The notes under the pieces: generated by a model | Seen by the model: only the letters and a program-made list of their open reading frames with translations | Told to the model about the DNA's origin: nothing | Databases searched by the model: none | In this document: positions 8,758-17,455 of the stretch, in pieces | Layout: each line of letters begins with the position of its first letter | How positions within the stretch are numbered: position 1 is the first letter of the stretch | From: FEN-1297 sp964498065 | Lineage (GTDB): Bacteria; Bacteroidota; Ignavibacteria; Ignavibacteriales; Ignavibacteriaceae | NCBI GenBank assembly: GCA_964498065.1 | Contig: CAZCFZ010000025.1 | Span: 1-49,166 of the forward strand | DNA length: 49,166 bases | Reading direction: 5' to 3' | Made by a program: the position numbers and the translations under genes

Positions 8758-9192
8758 ATGGAAATTTCTACATTTTCGTTCGATATTAAAACAAAAGGTA
8801 ATACCGATTTAATCGATATAACGGAACAAGTACAATCTATTATCTCTACTTCTCAATTCGTTGAAGGCAGTGTTTTAATATTTATAGGCGGTTCAACAGC
8901 AGGTATAACAACAATAGAATTCGAACCGGGGCTTCAAAAAGATTATCCCGGCTTTTTTGAAAAAATCATTCCCTCAAATGCCGATTATAAGCATAACGAC
9001 ACATGGCATGACGGCAACGGTTATTCACATGTCCGTGCTGCATTACAAGGAGCTTCATTAACTGTTCCTTTTGCAAACAGCAGTTTACTTCTAGGAACCT
9101 GGCAGCAAATAATTTTAATTGATTTCGATAATCGTTCGCGAAACAGAAAAATAATAGTTCAAATTACTGGTACAAAAAACTATGAAAAATAA
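8758..9192 (+). CDS. YjbQ/UPF0047-family protein
   Basis: A 144-residue protein of the YjbQ (UPF0047) family, a compact trimeric cytoplasmic fold. Members are annotated as secondary thiamine-phosphate synthases because they can complement loss of ThiE weakly, but the true physiological role is unsettled. The family signature HNDTWHDGNGYSHVRA (about residues 81-96) supplies conserved His and Asp residues thought to bind a metal. The final LLGTWQQIILIDFDNRSRNRKI is also typical. The length is normal. Its end overlaps the start of the next gene by 11 bases, so the two are likely cotranscribed and translationally coupled. Confidence 0.85.
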   Translation: MEISTFSFDIKTKGNTDLIDITEQVQSIISTSQFVEGSVLIFIGGSTAGITTIEFEPGLQKDYPGFFEKIIPSNADYKHNDTWHDGNGYSHVRAALQGASLTVPFANSSLLLGTWQQIILIDFDNRSRNRKIIVQITGTKNYEK

Positions 9193-10027
9193 ATTTAACT
9201 TTTCAATCATTTTAATTTCTTTAACAATCCTTACTGCCCAGACAGTATTTCCATGGGGAGAAAAGGGACATAAATTGATAAGCAAAATGTCTGTCGATTT
9301 TCTTCCTCCCGAGATGAAAGCATTTAAAGCATGGAGGGATTACCTGGAAGAGCACGCGCCTGATCCGGATTACCGGAAAAGAACAGATAAAACAGAAAGT
9401 CCGAAGCATTTTATCGATATTGATTATTATAAAGAGTTTTTAAATGGCAATATGATTGAGAACGAAGATTCGCTTATTATCGAATATGGAGAGAAAGAAG
9501 TAATACATCAAGGTATTTTACCGTGGGCGACATTACAAACTTTTAAAAATTTAACCAAAGCATTTAAAGATAAGAATAAGAAACTTGTACTGCGGTATGC
9601 TGCTGATCTCGGTCATTATGTTGCCGACGGACATCAGCCTATGCATACTGTCGTTAATTATAACGGTCAGCTGACTGATCAAAAGGGAGTTCATTCCCGG
9701 TATGAAATTAAAATGGTGGATGCTCATTTAAACGAATTGGAAAAATCATTTAAACCTACACCGGCTTCTTATGTCTCTGATCCTTTAAAATTTATTTTTA
9801 ATTATATAAGTAATGCAAATTCTGTTTGCGATGTTTTATTTAGCGCAGATAATTTAGCATTCAAGCAGGCAAATTCAAGAAGAAGCAAGCAGTATTATAA
9901 TTTAATGTGGTTCAGAACCAAGTATATTACCGAAATTCAATTTAATAATGCAGCTTCGGATTTTGCAGCTTTGATTTATACTGCATGGGTTAACGGCGGA
10001 CGGCCGGACTTTAATGAAATGAAATAA
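9182..10027 (+). CDS. Secreted S1/P1-type nuclease
   Basis: A 281-residue zinc-dependent nuclease of the S1/P1 family, which cleaves single-stranded DNA or RNA and may also act as a 3'-nucleotidase. The signal peptide (about residues 1-23) is followed at once by PWGEKGH. W25 would be close to the mature N-terminus, where the family uses an N-terminal Trp as a zinc ligand. Other expected ligands are H30, H76 and D79 (KHFIDID), H145, D149 and H151 (GHYVADGHQPMH) and H155. The product should act outside the cytoplasm, perhaps in nucleic acid scavenging. That would fit an organism with a purine degradation cluster, though the two loci are 20 kb apart. It overlaps yjbQ by 11 bases. Confidence 0.9.
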   Translation: MKNKFNFSIILISLTILTAQTVFPWGEKGHKLISKMSVDFLPPEMKAFKAWRDYLEEHAPDPDYRKRTDKTESPKHFIDIDYYKEFLNGNMIENEDSLIIEYGEKEVIHQGILPWATLQTFKNLTKAFKDKNKKLVLRYAADLGHYVADGHQPMHTVVNYNGQLTDQKGVHSRYEIKMVDAHLNELEKSFKPTPASYVSDPLKFIFNYISNANSVCDVLFSADNLAFKQANSRRSKQYYNLMWFRTKYITEIQFNNAASDFAALIYTAWVNGGRPDFNEMK

Positions 10028-10038
10028 GGAATTCTGTT

Positions 10039-12837
10039 ATGAAATTAAAATTATCCGTAATACTTTTAATTATTTTTGCTGGTTATTCTTATTCGCAAAT
10101 TGTTTACACTGTCCCTAAATTTCCTACAGTGAATGATTCTATCACAGTTTATTTTGATGCGACTCAACCAGGCGCTTCAGAATTATTAAATTATACCGGG
10201 ACTATTTATGCACATACAGGTTTAATAACAAGCCTGAGTACAAGCAGTACTGATTGGAAATATGTTATAGGTAAATGGGGTGACAATACAACTCAACCGG
10301 CATTAACAAGATTAGGACCGAATTTATATAAGCTCATTATCGGACATCCCAGAATATTTTACAAAGTTACAGATACAACGGAGAATATTCTTAAGCTGGC
10401 TTTTGTGTTTAGAGAATCAAGCGGTAATCCAATTCCACAAACAAAACCCGATATTTTTGTACCTTTATACACTTCCGGTGTAAATGTAAAGGTTGTTTCG
10501 CCTGTGGCACCGTCATTTGTTAATTTAAATGATACTGTAAATGTGGAAGTTTCTTCCGTAAGTGCTAAAACAACATCTATTTATGTTAAGAATATGCTTG
10601 TTGCTCAAACATCAAGTCCCGATACTTCTTTTAAAATAGTGGCAACCGATACCGGTGATACTTGGATTAAAGCCGTTGCTACGGATTCACTCGGAATCTC
10701 GAAATCGGATTCAAGTTACTTTGTTGTTAATCCGGCTGTTACAGTAGAAGCAGAGCCGAACGGAATTGTTGACGGGATAAATTATATAAATAATACTTCT
10801 GTAATCTTGTCGTTATATGCGCCGTATAAGAAAAACGTGTATGTAATAGGAGATTTTAATAATTGGATTGTAAATCAAAATTATTATATGAAGCAAACAC
10901 CGGATGGGAATCGTTGGTGGATAGAAATTGACAACCTTACTCCGCAGAAAGAATATATTTTTCAATATTTAGTCGACGGCTCAATAAGAATTGCCGATCC
11001 TTATTCGGAAAAAATTAGTGACCCCAATAATGATCAATTTATATCGGATAGTACATATCCGAATCTAATAAAATATCCTGCCGGTAAAACGACACAAATT
11101 GCAACGGTTATGGAAACAGGGCAAACACCTTATCAATGGCAGGATACTGCTTTTGTTAGACCGCCTAAAAACAAGCTGGTTATTTATGAATTACTGGTAA
11201 GAGATTTTGTATCTACACATGATTATAATACACTGACAGACACTATATCTTATCTTAAAAATCTCGGCATAAATGCAATAGAATTAATGCCGGTAATGGA
11301 ATTCGAAGGTAATGATAGCTGGGGGTATAACCCGGACTTTAATTTTGCTCCCGATAAATATTATGGCCCTGCAGAAAGTCTTAAACATTTTATTGATGTA
11401 GCTCATCAAAACGGGATGGCTGTTATACTTGACGCACCAATGAACGACATAATGGGTTCATCACCACTTGCCAGATTATATTGGGATTCAATTAATAATC
11501 GTCCGGCGGCAGATAATCCATGGCTTAATCCTGTTGCTACACATCCTTTTAACGTAGGAAATGATTTTAATTATTCGAGTAAAGAAACAAAGTATTATAT
11601 TCATCGTTTTACAAGATACTGGCTGACTAATTACAAAGTTGACGGTTTTAGATTTGATTTAGCCGGAGGATATACACAAGCGCCATACGGAAGTGCTAAT
11701 TGGCAGAGTGTTTATGATCCCACAAGAGTAGCAAATGATAAAGAAATTGCCGATTCAATTTGGACTGCAAGTCCTGGGGCATATGTAATTTTAGAAGAAT
11801 TTGTTACACATGCAGAAGAAGATACTGTGGCTAATTACGGTATGATGGTATGGGATAATATGGCTAATAATTATGAACAAGCTTCTATGGGTTATACAAC
11901 GGGTTGGGATCTGTCCGGTATCTCTTATAAATCTTGGGGATGGAATGTCCCGGGTTTGGTTGGTTATATGGAAAGTCATGATGAAGAAAGATTAATGTAT
12001 AAAAACGAACAATATGGAAATTCGAGCGGCAGCTATAATATTAAGAATATTTCTACCGGGCTGGATAGAATAAAATTATGTGAAGCTCTTTTTTATACAA
12101 TTCCTGGACCTAAGATGCTTTGGGAGTTTCAAGAACTTGGATATGATTATTCAATAGATTATAATGGAAGAACTGGAGATAAACCGATTCGCTGGGATTA
12201 TCTTAATAATCCAGATCGCTTAAGATTATTTAAGGTAACAAAAGCCTTAATTCACTTTAAGACAACAAATGATATCTTCAATACGACGAATTTTAATACC
12301 AATCTTTCGGGAGCAGTAAAAAGTGTTTCATTAATTGGAGGTTCTTTGGATGTAGTAGCAATTGGAAATTTTGCAATTGTTTCTCAAAATGCTTCTACTT
12401 CAAATTTTCCCCATACAGGCACCTGGTACGACTATCTTTCCGGAAATGCAGTTGATATTACAAGTTCTCCAATTCAATTAGCGCCCGGTGAATTTCACAT
12501 TTATACATCAAAGCAGCTTCCTTCTCCGGATACTGCGGTGGTTACCGGTATTAAAGAAGATAATATTAGCATTAAAACATTTGAACTGGAACAGAACTAT
12601 CCCAATCCTTTTAATCCAAGTACAACAATAAAGTTCCAAGTTCCTAAGAACAGCTTTGTATCATTAAAGGTTTACGATGTTTTAGGCAGAGAAGTTGCCA
12701 CATTGATTAACGGCAATAAAAAAGCCGGACAATATAATATTAAATTTGATGCATCTAAATTTTCTAGCGGAATATATTTTTATAAACTTCAAGCCGGAGA
12801 TTTTGTAAGTACCAAGAAGATGATTTTGTTGAAATAG
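10039..12837 (+). CDS. T9SS-exported GH13 alpha-amylase-like protein with CBM48-like domain
   Basis: A 932-residue secreted glycosidase. A signal peptide (1-20, ending YSYSQ) is followed by a beta-rich region and an Ig-like domain (about 150-232). A glycogen-binding, CBM48-like E-set domain covers about 255-325 (VYVIGDFNNW, WWIEIDNLTP). The GH13 barrel spans about 378-770. The candidate nucleophile is D540 (GFRFDLAGG), the acid/base E586 (YVILEEF) and the stabiliser D648 (MESHDEER). Conserved region I reads D465-A-P-M-N-D470, where GH13 enzymes normally have His at the last position. The C-terminal 80 residues form a T9SS type A sorting domain (EQNYPNPFNPST from about 851). It follows the nuclease gene by 11 bases. 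Alpha-glucan breakdown at the cell surface is likely, with reservations about the unusual region I. Confidence 0.88.
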   Translation: MKLKLSVILLIIFAGYSYSQIVYTVPKFPTVNDSITVYFDATQPGASELLNYTGTIYAHTGLITSLSTSSTDWKYVIGKWGDNTTQPALTRLGPNLYKLIIGHPRIFYKVTDTTENILKLAFVFRESSGNPIPQTKPDIFVPLYTSGVNVKVVSPVAPSFVNLNDTVNVEVSSVSAKTTSIYVKNMLVAQTSSPDTSFKIVATDTGDTWIKAVATDSLGISKSDSSYFVVNPAVTVEAEPNGIVDGINYINNTSVILSLYAPYKKNVYVIGDFNNWIVNQNYYMKQTPDGNRWWIEIDNLTPQKEYIFQYLVDGSIRIADPYSEKISDPNNDQFISDSTYPNLIKYPAGKTTQIATVMETGQTPYQWQDTAFVRPPKNKLVIYELLVRDFVSTHDYNTLTDTISYLKNLGINAIELMPVMEFEGNDSWGYNPDFNFAPDKYYGPAESLKHFIDVAHQNGMAVILDAPMNDIMGSSPLARLYWDSINNRPAADNPWLNPVATHPFNVGNDFNYSSKETKYYIHRFTRYWLTNYKVDGFRFDLAGGYTQAPYGSANWQSVYDPTRVANDKEIADSIWTASPGAYVILEEFVTHAEEDTVANYGMMVWDNMANNYEQASMGYTTGWDLSGISYKSWGWNVPGLVGYMESHDEERLMYKNEQYGNSSGSYNIKNISTGLDRIKLCEALFYTIPGPKMLWEFQELGYDYSIDYNGRTGDKPIRWDYLNNPDRLRLFKVTKALIHFKTTNDIFNTTNFNTNLSGAVKSVSLIGGSLDVVAIGNFAIVSQNASTSNFPHTGTWYDYLSGNAVDITSSPIQLAPGEFHIYTSKQLPSPDTAVVTGIKEDNISIKTFELEQNYPNPFNPSTTIKFQVPKNSFVSLKVYDVLGREVATLINGNKKAGQYNIKFDASKFSSGIYFYKLQAGDFVSTKKMILLK

Positions 12838-12930
12838 TATCAAATTTTTCAGTTAAAGAGATTTCTGTAAATTATCAATAAATTTGTTCTATAATTGACT
12901 GGAAAACAAAATAATTCCACTTAAGAATAA

Positions 12931-13130
12931 TTTCGTCCTCGCCAGAGTCCGTAAGACTTTATAGGAGTCTAACGACTTTTGGGATTAAAAACCGTCTAAT
13001 CTAGCTTCCAATTATAAAAATATCAGCTCTACGGGCTTTTACATCAAACGCCAAAGGCGTGAAATTATTATAAAAAGCAATAAACAAACGGATAAAAAAT
13101 CCCGGAGGGATGACATAAAAAATTATTAGA
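12931..13130. repeat. Mosaic of short hairpins in an intergenic region
   Basis: The 576-base gap between the amylase and the next gene holds at least five tiny perfect or near-perfect hairpins within 170 bases. They are AGTC-CGTAA-GACT (12946-12958), AGTC-TAAC-GACT (12966-12977), AGCTC-TAC-GGGCT (13025-13037), ACGCC-AAA-GGCGT (13048-13060) and ATCCC-GGA-GGGAT (13099-13111). They are joined by AT-rich linkers such as GAAATTATTATAAAA. The style resembles dispersed intergenic elements seen in Bacteroidota/Chlorobi genomes. I see nothing in the remaining 13131-13413 except AT-rich promoter-like DNA. Confidence 0.6.
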
Positions 13131-13413
13131 GTGTATTAATATTAGTTTATTATTATTTATTTTGAAATGATATAGAAAACTTTCATAATTTATTTTTCCT
13201 CAATTTTATTTTATTACACCGCAAAATTATAATAGGATTTTACCTCCTTTTTATTACATTTTAGAATAATGGTTTTTACCTAGCTTTATTCTGATTATTA
13301 AAAATTATAATTGATAATTTTGTTACTAAGTAATAATTTTATTATTAGATTTTGTATAGGTTGATCTTCTATATGAAACCGGGGTAATAATCAATTTAAC
13401 TTTTCTCGGAGGA

Positions 13414-14823
13414 ATGATGAAGTTAAGATATACTTTTATCTTTTTTTTGTTTTTATTCCCTTTTTTAGTTTTCTTTCAACCAACTAATAATCTAAATAAA
13501 ACTCAAAAAGACTGGCTGGCGAAAGCAAAGAAGCTGGATAAAAATGGCTGGACCTATTTACATATTGAAGGTACTCCCGAAGAAAGGGGATTTCAGCATG
13601 GTTACTTACTAGCAAAAGAAATAAAAGACGCAATTAGAATTCTTGGAGTTGAATGGAACTATCGGACATCAATGAGCTGGAAGTGGCTTGTTAAAGAAGC
13701 CGGGAAAATACTTACTCCTAAAATTGATAAGGAAGACCTCACAGAAATTGACGGGATTGTTGAAGGGATGAAAGCTGCGGGAATAAATACAAATCGAAAT
13801 GAAATTGTTGCTCTCAACGGAAGTATTGAGTTATTTGGATACTGGTGGCCTTCAATAAAAGATTCCATGATAGTACATTCGATTGACCCTGCAAAAGAAT
13901 CTTGCAGTTCCTTTATTGCTACAGGAAGTATGACCGAAGATGGAGGCATAGTGCTTGGGCATAACACTATGACCGGTTATCAAGAACCTTTTTGCAATGT
14001 AATAATAGATATTCTTCCGAATAAAGGTCATCGGATTTTAATGCAGACATCTGCAGGATTAATCCACAGCGGTACAGATTTTTTTATTACGGATGCCGGC
14101 CTTGTCGGTTCGGAAACAACTATAGGTGGTTTTTTTGGTTTTAATTCAAAAGGTATTCCTGAGTTTTCGCGTATGAGACATGCAACTCAATATGCAAACT
14201 CAATTGACGAATGGTGCGACATGATGAAAAAAGGCAATAATGGAGGTTATGCAAATGCTTGGTTAATTGGAGACATAAAAACAAATGAAATTGCAAGGCT
14301 GGAGCTCGGATTAAAATATGTAGGATTTGAAAAGAAAAAAGACGGATATTTTATAGGTTCCAACGTAGCTGAAAATTTGAAAATTCTGAGAAGAGAAACA
14401 AAGAGCGAAGATACTAATATTAAATTATCATCCGTTGCTAGACGTGTAAGATGGAAACAATTAATGAGAGAAAATAAAGGTAAAATTAATACCCATTTAG
14501 CAGAAAAATTTGAATCCGATCATTATGATTCTTATTTAGGAAAAAATATTCCTGACTGCAGAGATTTGTGTGCACATTGGGATCTCGATTCACAATTATA
14601 TGGACCCGATCAGCCATACGAACCATCCGGTACGGTTGATGGAAAAGTTGTTGATTCCAAAATGGCAAAACAAATGTCGTTTGTTGCAAGGTGGGGAGCT
14701 GCCTGCGGTACGGCATTTAATGCTAAAAGATTTCTAAGCGAGCATCCGCAGTATTATTGGATGAAAGATATATTAAAAGACAGACCATCCGAACCATGGA
14801 CTTTATTTAAAGCAGGGGAATAA
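13414..14823 (+). CDS. C45-like Ntn hydrolase / phospholipase B-like protein
   Basis: A 469-residue secreted or lipid-facing hydrolase with an N-terminal hydrophobic segment (about 5-22). The middle and C-terminal parts resemble the autoproteolytic C45 acyltransferase and phospholipase B-like families of N-terminal-nucleophile hydrolases. Typical segments are EGTPEERGFQHGYLLA (about 52-67) and ESCSSFIATGS, where C164 is the candidate nucleophile exposed by self-cleavage, followed by LGHNTMTGY. The C-terminal HWDLDSQLYGPDQPYEPSGT and the AACGTAFNA region are also family-like. It would hydrolyse an amide or ester bond, and the substrate is unknown. Two ATGs are adjacent at 13414 and 13417. The second is better spaced from GGAGG (13408-13412) and is the more likely start. 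Confidence 0.75.
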   Translation: MMKLRYTFIFFLFLFPFLVFFQPTNNLNKTQKDWLAKAKKLDKNGWTYLHIEGTPEERGFQHGYLLAKEIKDAIRILGVEWNYRTSMSWKWLVKEAGKILTPKIDKEDLTEIDGIVEGMKAAGINTNRNEIVALNGSIELFGYWWPSIKDSMIVHSIDPAKESCSSFIATGSMTEDGGIVLGHNTMTGYQEPFCNVIIDILPNKGHRILMQTSAGLIHSGTDFFITDAGLVGSETTIGGFFGFNSKGIPEFSRMRHATQYANSIDEWCDMMKKGNNGGYANAWLIGDIKTNEIARLELGLKYVGFEKKKDGYFIGSNVAENLKILRRETKSEDTNIKLSSVARRVRWKQLMRENKGKINTHLAEKFESDHYDSYLGKNIPDCRDLCAHWDLDSQLYGPDQPYEPSGTVDGKVVDSKMAKQMSFVARWGAACGTAFNAKRFLSEHPQYYWMKDILKDRPSEPWTLFKAGE

Positions 14824-14854
14824 GGAATTGAGTTGAATTTTATATAAGATTTTT

Positions 14855-15350
14855 ATGAAAATACTTAAAACAACACTTTTAACAATCTTACTAACTTTAA
14901 TATTTAGAATGTCTTACTCCCCTTAATCTAAACTCAATAGTACATATATTGAATTTATGGGAGATGCAGGTTAATATTCTATAAATTATGTTAGATTATT
15001 TACTGATAATTTTGGCGGACGTATAGAATTTATGTATTTATCTAAATTTGATATGATCATCTATTCAATAGAAAATATATTTATAATGCCTATTACATTG
15101 AATTATTTTCTAGGAATTGGGAATAATAAATTTGAAATTGGAGTAGGAATAAACTATCTCAATATTTCCGGTGGGAGCATTTTCGGAATTGAAACCAATG
15201 CAAATTCTTATAAATTTGCCGGACAGCTACTATAGGAAATCGATATCAACAATCTAATGGTGGATTTTTATTTAGAATAGAATTTACACCGCTATTTGGA
15301 GCGAATGGTTTCGGCCACGGGGTGGTCTAATATTGGGATATAGTTTTTAA
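14855..15350 (+). pseudogene. Decayed outer-membrane beta-barrel protein gene
   Basis: The frame starts with ATG and a signal-peptide-like stretch (MKILKTTLLTILLTLIF), then meets in-frame TAA codons after SYSP and after EFMGDAG. The frame continues with barrel-like text (YSINYVRLFTDNFGGRIEFMYL, FEIGVGINYLNISG). It then shifts to another frame at about 15225 (ATIGNRYQQSNGGFLFRIEF, then TPLFGANGFG). A third frame supplies the ending GGLILGYSF and stop at 15348-15350. Together these pieces read like one small Bacteroidota outer-membrane barrel with two stops and two frameshifts. A 67-codon open piece (15032-15235) is a fragment of it, not a gene. Confidence 0.75.
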
Positions 15351-15481
15351 TAAATAATTATATAATTTATTTAATATTCTTGATTAAAATCTTATAAAAT
15401 TTTTCTATATTCTTAGTAAGAAAAGAAACAGAATTAATTAAAAGGGCGTCTTGTTTTTCAACTTTTCTAAATCTTATTAAA

Positions 15482-16789
15482 ATGACTTTAATTATGGCTA
15501 AATCAATTACAAATGATGCAACCCATTCCAAAGTATTAAATATAATTTGGGAAATTATAGTTACAATATGTTCGAGCTTTTTAGCTTTGTTCATTCCTTT
15601 AAACTTACTTTTCAATCTTGAATATAAATCATTTTATGTTATTGTTAATTTATCAATTACCATAATATTTATAATAGATCTTATTCAAAGTTTTTCTAAA
15701 ACCCAAAAATTAAAAAATGGCACTGCATTCGAGAGCCAACCGAGAATAATAAGTTATTTTAAAACCTGGTTTATAATTGACTTTGTTTCTTCCATACCGA
15801 TAGGGCTTCTTTTCCCAGGTTCTGTTCTGCAGTTATTTCGCTTGATAAAACTTATAAAAGTTGCTAATTACATGAAAAGCTGGCGTCAACGTGCAGTTCA
15901 ATACAGTAATTTATTAAGTTTAATATTCTTTGCATTTTGGATATTGCACTCAGCGCATTGGATTAGCTGCGGCTGGCTTTATTTACGGGGGTTAAATTCT
16001 TCCTTTGATATATTCACTAATTATATTCATTCACTGTATTGGTGCGTAACAACTTTAAGTACGGTTGGTTACGGTGATATAACTCCGGCAAATAATGCTC
16101 AAATCATTTATACGATTTTTGTTATGGTACTTGGCGTTGGAATTTACGGTTATATAATTGGAAAAATTGCAGGTATACTATCTAAAAAAGATCCTTCTAA
16201 AGCAAATTATATTGCCAATCTTGAAAAACTAACCGCACTAGTTCAGATTAGAAAAATTCCCATGGCACTTCAGGAAAGAATAAGAAACTATTATACTTAT
16301 ATGTTTAATAAAAGATTAGGTTACGATGAATCATCTTTTCTTCAAGGTTTGCCGGAAACACTTAGAAGGGAAGTATCTCTTCATTTAAAAAAAGAGTCTG
16401 TTGAAAAAATTCCTTTATTTCAAAATGCAGGAGAAGATTTTATAAAGGATATAGCCCTTCACCTTAAGCCGGTTGTATTTACTCCAGGAGATTATGTATT
16501 TAAAGAAGGTGAAGCCGGAAGTGAAATGTTTTTTGTCATTCAAGGAAGTCTTAAAGTAATGAATGGAGAAAAGACAATAACAACTTTTAACAGCGGTGAT
16601 TTTTTCGGAGAAATTGCATTATTTAAAAATATTCAAAGAACAGCAACTGTTCAGGCAATTACTTATAGTGATTTGTATGCTTTAAGTAAAGATGTTTACG
16701 ATAAAATTGTAGCAAAATATCCTGATGTGGGGAAACAAATAATAGAGATGGCGCAAACTCGTTTAAAGGATGATGATATTCAAAACTAA
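15482..16789 (+). CDS. Cyclic-nucleotide-gated, voltage-sensor-type potassium channel
   Basis: A 435-residue inner-membrane ion channel. Six membrane segments occupy about residues 20-230, including an S4-like helix with spaced basic residues (FRLIKLIKVANYMKSWRQR, about 119-136). A pore loop has the potassium filter T194-V-G-Y-G-D199. A C-linker is followed by a cyclic-nucleotide-binding domain (about 315-425) with the phosphate-binding cassette FGEIALFKNIQRTATVQA, containing the Glu that contacts ribose and the Arg that contacts phosphate. Such channels open on binding cAMP or cGMP, as in MloK1-type channels. The gene ends 15 bases from the convergent PycTM-like gene, whose operon encodes a nucleotide cyclase, a plausible source of its ligand. 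The start could be the ATG at 15482 or the one four codons later. Confidence 0.92.
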   Translation: MTLIMAKSITNDATHSKVLNIIWEIIVTICSSFLALFIPLNLLFNLEYKSFYVIVNLSITIIFIIDLIQSFSKTQKLKNGTAFESQPRIISYFKTWFIIDFVSSIPIGLLFPGSVLQLFRLIKLIKVANYMKSWRQRAVQYSNLLSLIFFAFWILHSAHWISCGWLYLRGLNSSFDIFTNYIHSLYWCVTTLSTVGYGDITPANNAQIIYTIFVMVLGVGIYGYIIGKIAGILSKKDPSKANYIANLEKLTALVQIRKIPMALQERIRNYYTYMFNKRLGYDESSFLQGLPETLRREVSLHLKKESVEKIPLFQNAGEDFIKDIALHLKPVVFTPGDYVFKEGEAGSEMFFVIQGSLKVMNGEKTITTFNSGDFFGEIALFKNIQRTATVQAITYSDLYALSKDVYDKIVAKYPDVGKQIIEMAQTRLKDDDIQN

Positions 16790-16804
16790 AAATGAAAGAT
16801 TAGA

Positions 16805-17347
16805 TTATAATCCATAAGTCTGCATTGTCAGACTAACATATAATGCAATAATTACAACAAACTCCAAACTTATTGCAATAACAAAAGAATAAATTCCATA
16901 TTTTAAATATCTATTTTTAAATGCATTTATTCTTCCGATTGAATAAACGCTTTTTGCAAAAACTTCATATGTAAATTCCGGATCATCCAGAGCAGTTTCT
17001 AAACTTTTTGCATAATCGTCGGGGGATTTGTATTTTATAATACCGCCGAAAAATGTAGGAACTATTGTCTTTTCATCATGAAGAGTTTTTTCTTCAGTAT
17101 CTCTAATTCTTGGTGCTACAACCATTACAAGAAAATAGATTGAAGCTAAAATGGCTACAAAATATAAAAATATAACCGAAAGTGTGAGAACAGTTGCCGG
17201 AATTTTGGTGTAGTGGATTACAAAAAATACGCTGAATACACCGAGAAGTGAAAGCATTGTGAAAGCTTTTTGATCAGCTCGCTGAAGAATTTGCTGTTCG
17301 CTTCCTAGGATTTGAAATAAAATACCGAATTTATTTTCCTTTTCCAT
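16805..17347 (-). CDS. PycTM-like (DUF5706) small membrane effector
   Basis: A 180-residue membrane protein resembling PycTM, the DUF5706 effector of Pycsar anti-phage systems. In those systems a cyclic pyrimidine nucleotide triggers membrane damage. Visible are an N-terminal cytoplasmic helix ending in ILQRADQKAFTMLSLLG (the D-x-KA...LL..G pattern of the family), two adjacent membrane helices (about 28-50 and 53-78), a soluble loop (about 80-148, with PTFFGGIIKYKSP) and a third membrane helix (about 152-174). The start has GGAG six bases upstream. It is the last gene of an apparent operon after the DUF4384-like protein and the CHASE2 cyclase, with 108 bases between it and the cyclase. The family call is from pattern memory and should be tested. 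A defence role is inference. Confidence 0.65.
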   Translation of the reverse strand: MEKENKFGILFQILGSEQQILQRADQKAFTMLSLLGVFSVFFVIHYTKIPATVLTLSVIFLYFVAILASIYFLVMVVAPRIRDTEEKTLHDEKTIVPTFFGGIIKYKSPDDYAKSLETALDDPEFTYEVFAKSVYSIGRINAFKNRYLKYGIYSFVIAISLEFVVIIALYVSLTMQTYGL

Positions 17348-17455
17348 CTATTCTCCATTTGAAAAATTTTAATTTTAAAATCACTCATGAATACAGATCA
17401 AAAAAATTAATTTTGAATATTCTATAAAAACATAAAATATAAATTTGATTAAACT

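Noticed and set aside
15032..15235. A 67-codon open frame read as a separate gene
   Set aside because: It is an internal fragment of the decayed beta-barrel gene (14855-15350), and the flanking frames continue the same protein.
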